DNA of 6,216 bases from positions 1 to 6,216 of the forward strand of contig CAZUHK010000171.1 in NCBI GenBank assembly GCA_964620345.1. The letters are read 5' to 3'. The notes under the pieces are model-generated. The model searched no databases. It worked only from the letters and a program-made list of their open reading frames with translations, and was not told where the DNA came from. Below are positions 5,106-6,216 of this stretch, piece after piece. This stretch comes from CAZUHK01 sp964620345. Lineage in GTDB: Bacteria; Planctomycetota; Phycisphaerae; Phycisphaerales; Zrk34. The position numbers and the translations under genes are program-made. Position 1 is the first letter of the stretch. Each line of letters starts with the position of its first letter.

Positions 5106-6131
5106 ATGACCGTTACGCTCGCGATCAACCCCGTCGGTTGGGCCGCAATCCTCGTCGGCGTCATCATCGTGTTGGGCCTGGTGATGGTCATCGCCCAGTA
5201 CATCGGGCTGTGGTTCCAGGCGCTGTTGAGCAACGCACGGGTCAGTCTGCTCGAGCTGATCGGCATGCGTTTCCGGAAGGTGTCTTCCAAGACGATCGTC
5301 CAGAGCCGCATCGAGGCGGTGAAGGCCGGTCTTCAGGTTTCGACCAATCAGCTCGAGAGCCATTACCTGGCCGGCGGCGACGTGCGTCGTGTCGTGCGGG
5401 CACTGATCGCCGCGGACCGCGCGAAGATCGATCTGCCCTGGGACTCGGCCTGCGCGATCGACCTGGCCGGCCGCGACATCCTCGAAGCCGTGCAGACCTC
5501 GGTCAACCCGAAGGTGATCGATTGCCCCTCGCCCAACTCCGGCCGCAGCACGATCGACGCGGTCGCGCAGGACGGCATCCAACTCAAGGCCCGTGCCCGC
5601 GTGACGGTACGCGCCAACATCAAACGCCTGGTCGGCGGGGCCACCGAGGAAACCATCGTCGCCCGCGTGGGCGAGGGCATCGTGACCACCATCGGCTCGG
5701 CGGTGACGCACAAGGCCGTGCTGGAAAATCCCGACAACATCTCCAAGGTCGTGCTGGACAAGGGGCTGGACAGCGGCACGGCGTTTGAGATTCTCTCGGT
5801 GGACATCGCGGACATCGACGTGGGCGAGAACATCGGCGCGAAGATTCAGGCCGACCAGGCCGAGGCCGACAAACGCCGCTTCCAGGCCGAGGCCGAAAAA
5901 CGCCGCGCCATGGCCGTCGCTCAGGAGCAGGAATACCAGGCCGACGTTCAGAAGAACCGCGCTCTGGTGGTGCTGGCCGAGGCCGAGGTGCCCAAGGCGA
6001 TGGCCGAGGCGTTCCGCAACGGCAACCTGGGCATCATGGATTACATGCGATACCGCAACGTCGCGGCCGACACCTCGATGCGCGAAAACATCGCCGGCCC
6101 GGCCCCGGAAGACCGTGACGATCAATCATGA
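5106..6131 (+). CDS. Flotillin-like protein FloA
   Basis: FloA is a membrane-anchored SPFH/PHB-family scaffold that oligomerises in bacterial functional membrane microdomains and affects membrane fluidity and the assembly of membrane complexes. The 341-residue protein matches the family (B. subtilis 331). It has an N-terminal membrane segment (about 11-35) followed by an amphipathic stretch to MRFRKV (54-59), then highly conserved FloA blocks: TNQLESHYLAGG (80-91), IDLAGRDILEAVQ (118-130), ARVTVRANIKRLVGGA (164-179), EETIVARVGEGIVTTIGS (181-198), KGLDSGTAFEILSVDIADID (219-238). A coiled-coil tail follows, rich in Glu-Ala repeats (about 247-302), with MAVAQEQE (269-276) and NLGIMDYMRYRN (307-318). 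Compared with B. subtilis FloA there is a roughly 7-residue insertion near 140-150 (CPSPNSGRST). The start is fixed by AAGAAGGG 8 nt upstream. It closes the operon behind two NfeD genes, its expected partners. Identification is firm. Confidence 0.97.
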   Translation: MTVTLAINPVGWAAILVGVIIVLGLVMVIAQYIGLWFQALLSNARVSLLELIGMRFRKVSSKTIVQSRIEAVKAGLQVSTNQLESHYLAGGDVRRVVRALIAADRAKIDLPWDSACAIDLAGRDILEAVQTSVNPKVIDCPSPNSGRSTIDAVAQDGIQLKARARVTVRANIKRLVGGATEETIVARVGEGIVTTIGSAVTHKAVLENPDNISKVVLDKGLDSGTAFEILSVDIADIDVGENIGAKIQADQAEADKRRFQAEAEKRRAMAVAQEQEYQADVQKNRALVVLAEAEVPKAMAEAFRNGNLGIMDYMRYRNVAADTSMRENIAGPAPEDRDDQS

Positions 6132-6167
6132 TCCCGTTGAGCCGTGACCCGACCCTCGGAAGGCGAA

Positions 6168-6208
6168 CGCGGTGATCTGTGACCGCGCTTGCCTCGAAGA
6201 CTCGGGGC
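6168..6208 (+). terminator. Two hairpins downstream of floA, possible weak terminator
   Basis: CGCGGT (6168-6173) pairs with ACCGCG (6182-6187) around an 8-nt loop, and GCCTCGA (6191-6197) pairs with TCGGGGC (6202-6208) around AGAC, with one G-U pair. They start 37 nt after the floA stop. Neither is followed by a T-run within the window, so intrinsic termination is unproven. The rest of 6132-6216 holds no gene I can support; short GTG starts at 6144, 6172 and 6179 give only tiny or cut-off frames. Confidence 0.3.
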
Positions 6209-6216
6209 TCGGCTAG

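Noticed and set aside
5082..6125. A 347-codon open frame antisense to floA
   Set aside because: floA is certain on the plus strand; the antisense product is repetitive in Gly, His, Asp and Val and shows no family.
6172..6216. A 14-codon GTG frame with a GGAAGG site at the window end
   Set aside because: It ends at the last base by TAG, is too short to judge and lies on the two hairpins; there is no evidence that it is a gene.

Overview
The window is high-GC bacterial DNA that looks chromosomal. The most likely source is a member of the Planctomycetota, perhaps a Phycisphaerae-like lineage. I infer this from the pairing of a flotillin-like FloA with two NfeD proteins, a FloA insertion of a kind I associate with planctomycetes, the RecN Walker B neighbourhood DEIDANIGGR, and the absence of Shine-Dalgarno sequences before the apparent transcript-leading genes. 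The assignment is an inference from memory of these families and has not been searched. I see no mobile element, CRISPR array, tRNA or rRNA.

Left half, minus strand (63-2602): read in the direction of transcription this is crcB/fluC (fluoride channel), a DUF190 protein 14 nt downstream, and then, after 81 bp, recN (SMC-like DNA repair ATPase). The first two form a tight pair. recN may have its own promoter.

Centre (2603-2732): a 130-bp divergent intergenic region separates crcB from the right-hand operon. It holds a perfect TATAAT for the plus-strand operon, and the overlapping TTATAA also offers a minus-strand -10. A 32-nt GC-rich hairpin with a GCGA tetraloop lies in the presumed crcB leader. 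Just downstream, a perfect 7+1+7 inverted repeat covers the first codons of the plus-strand gene. The TATAAT sits so close to the ATG that the mRNA should be leaderless or nearly so.

Right half, plus strand (2733-6131): a long NfeD protein (secreted or lumenal ClpP-class serine protease domain, membrane segments and C-terminal OB domain), then a short NfeD protein (membrane and OB domains only, 3 nt after the previous stop), then the flotillin-like scaffold FloA. NfeD and flotillin-family proteins are known partners at the membrane (compare yqeZ-floA and yuaF-floT in Bacillus subtilis), so this is best read as a membrane-microdomain and membrane-stress operon. floA also appears to have its own internal promoter. 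The last 85 bases hold two hairpins and no gene.

No wholly new system is evident; all six genes belong to known families. The points most worth a second look are the leaderless promoter and operator arrangement at 2702-2752, the structured crcB leader, the tandem NfeD duplication with an acidic insert in the protease domain, and the split between genes with and without ribosome binding sites.
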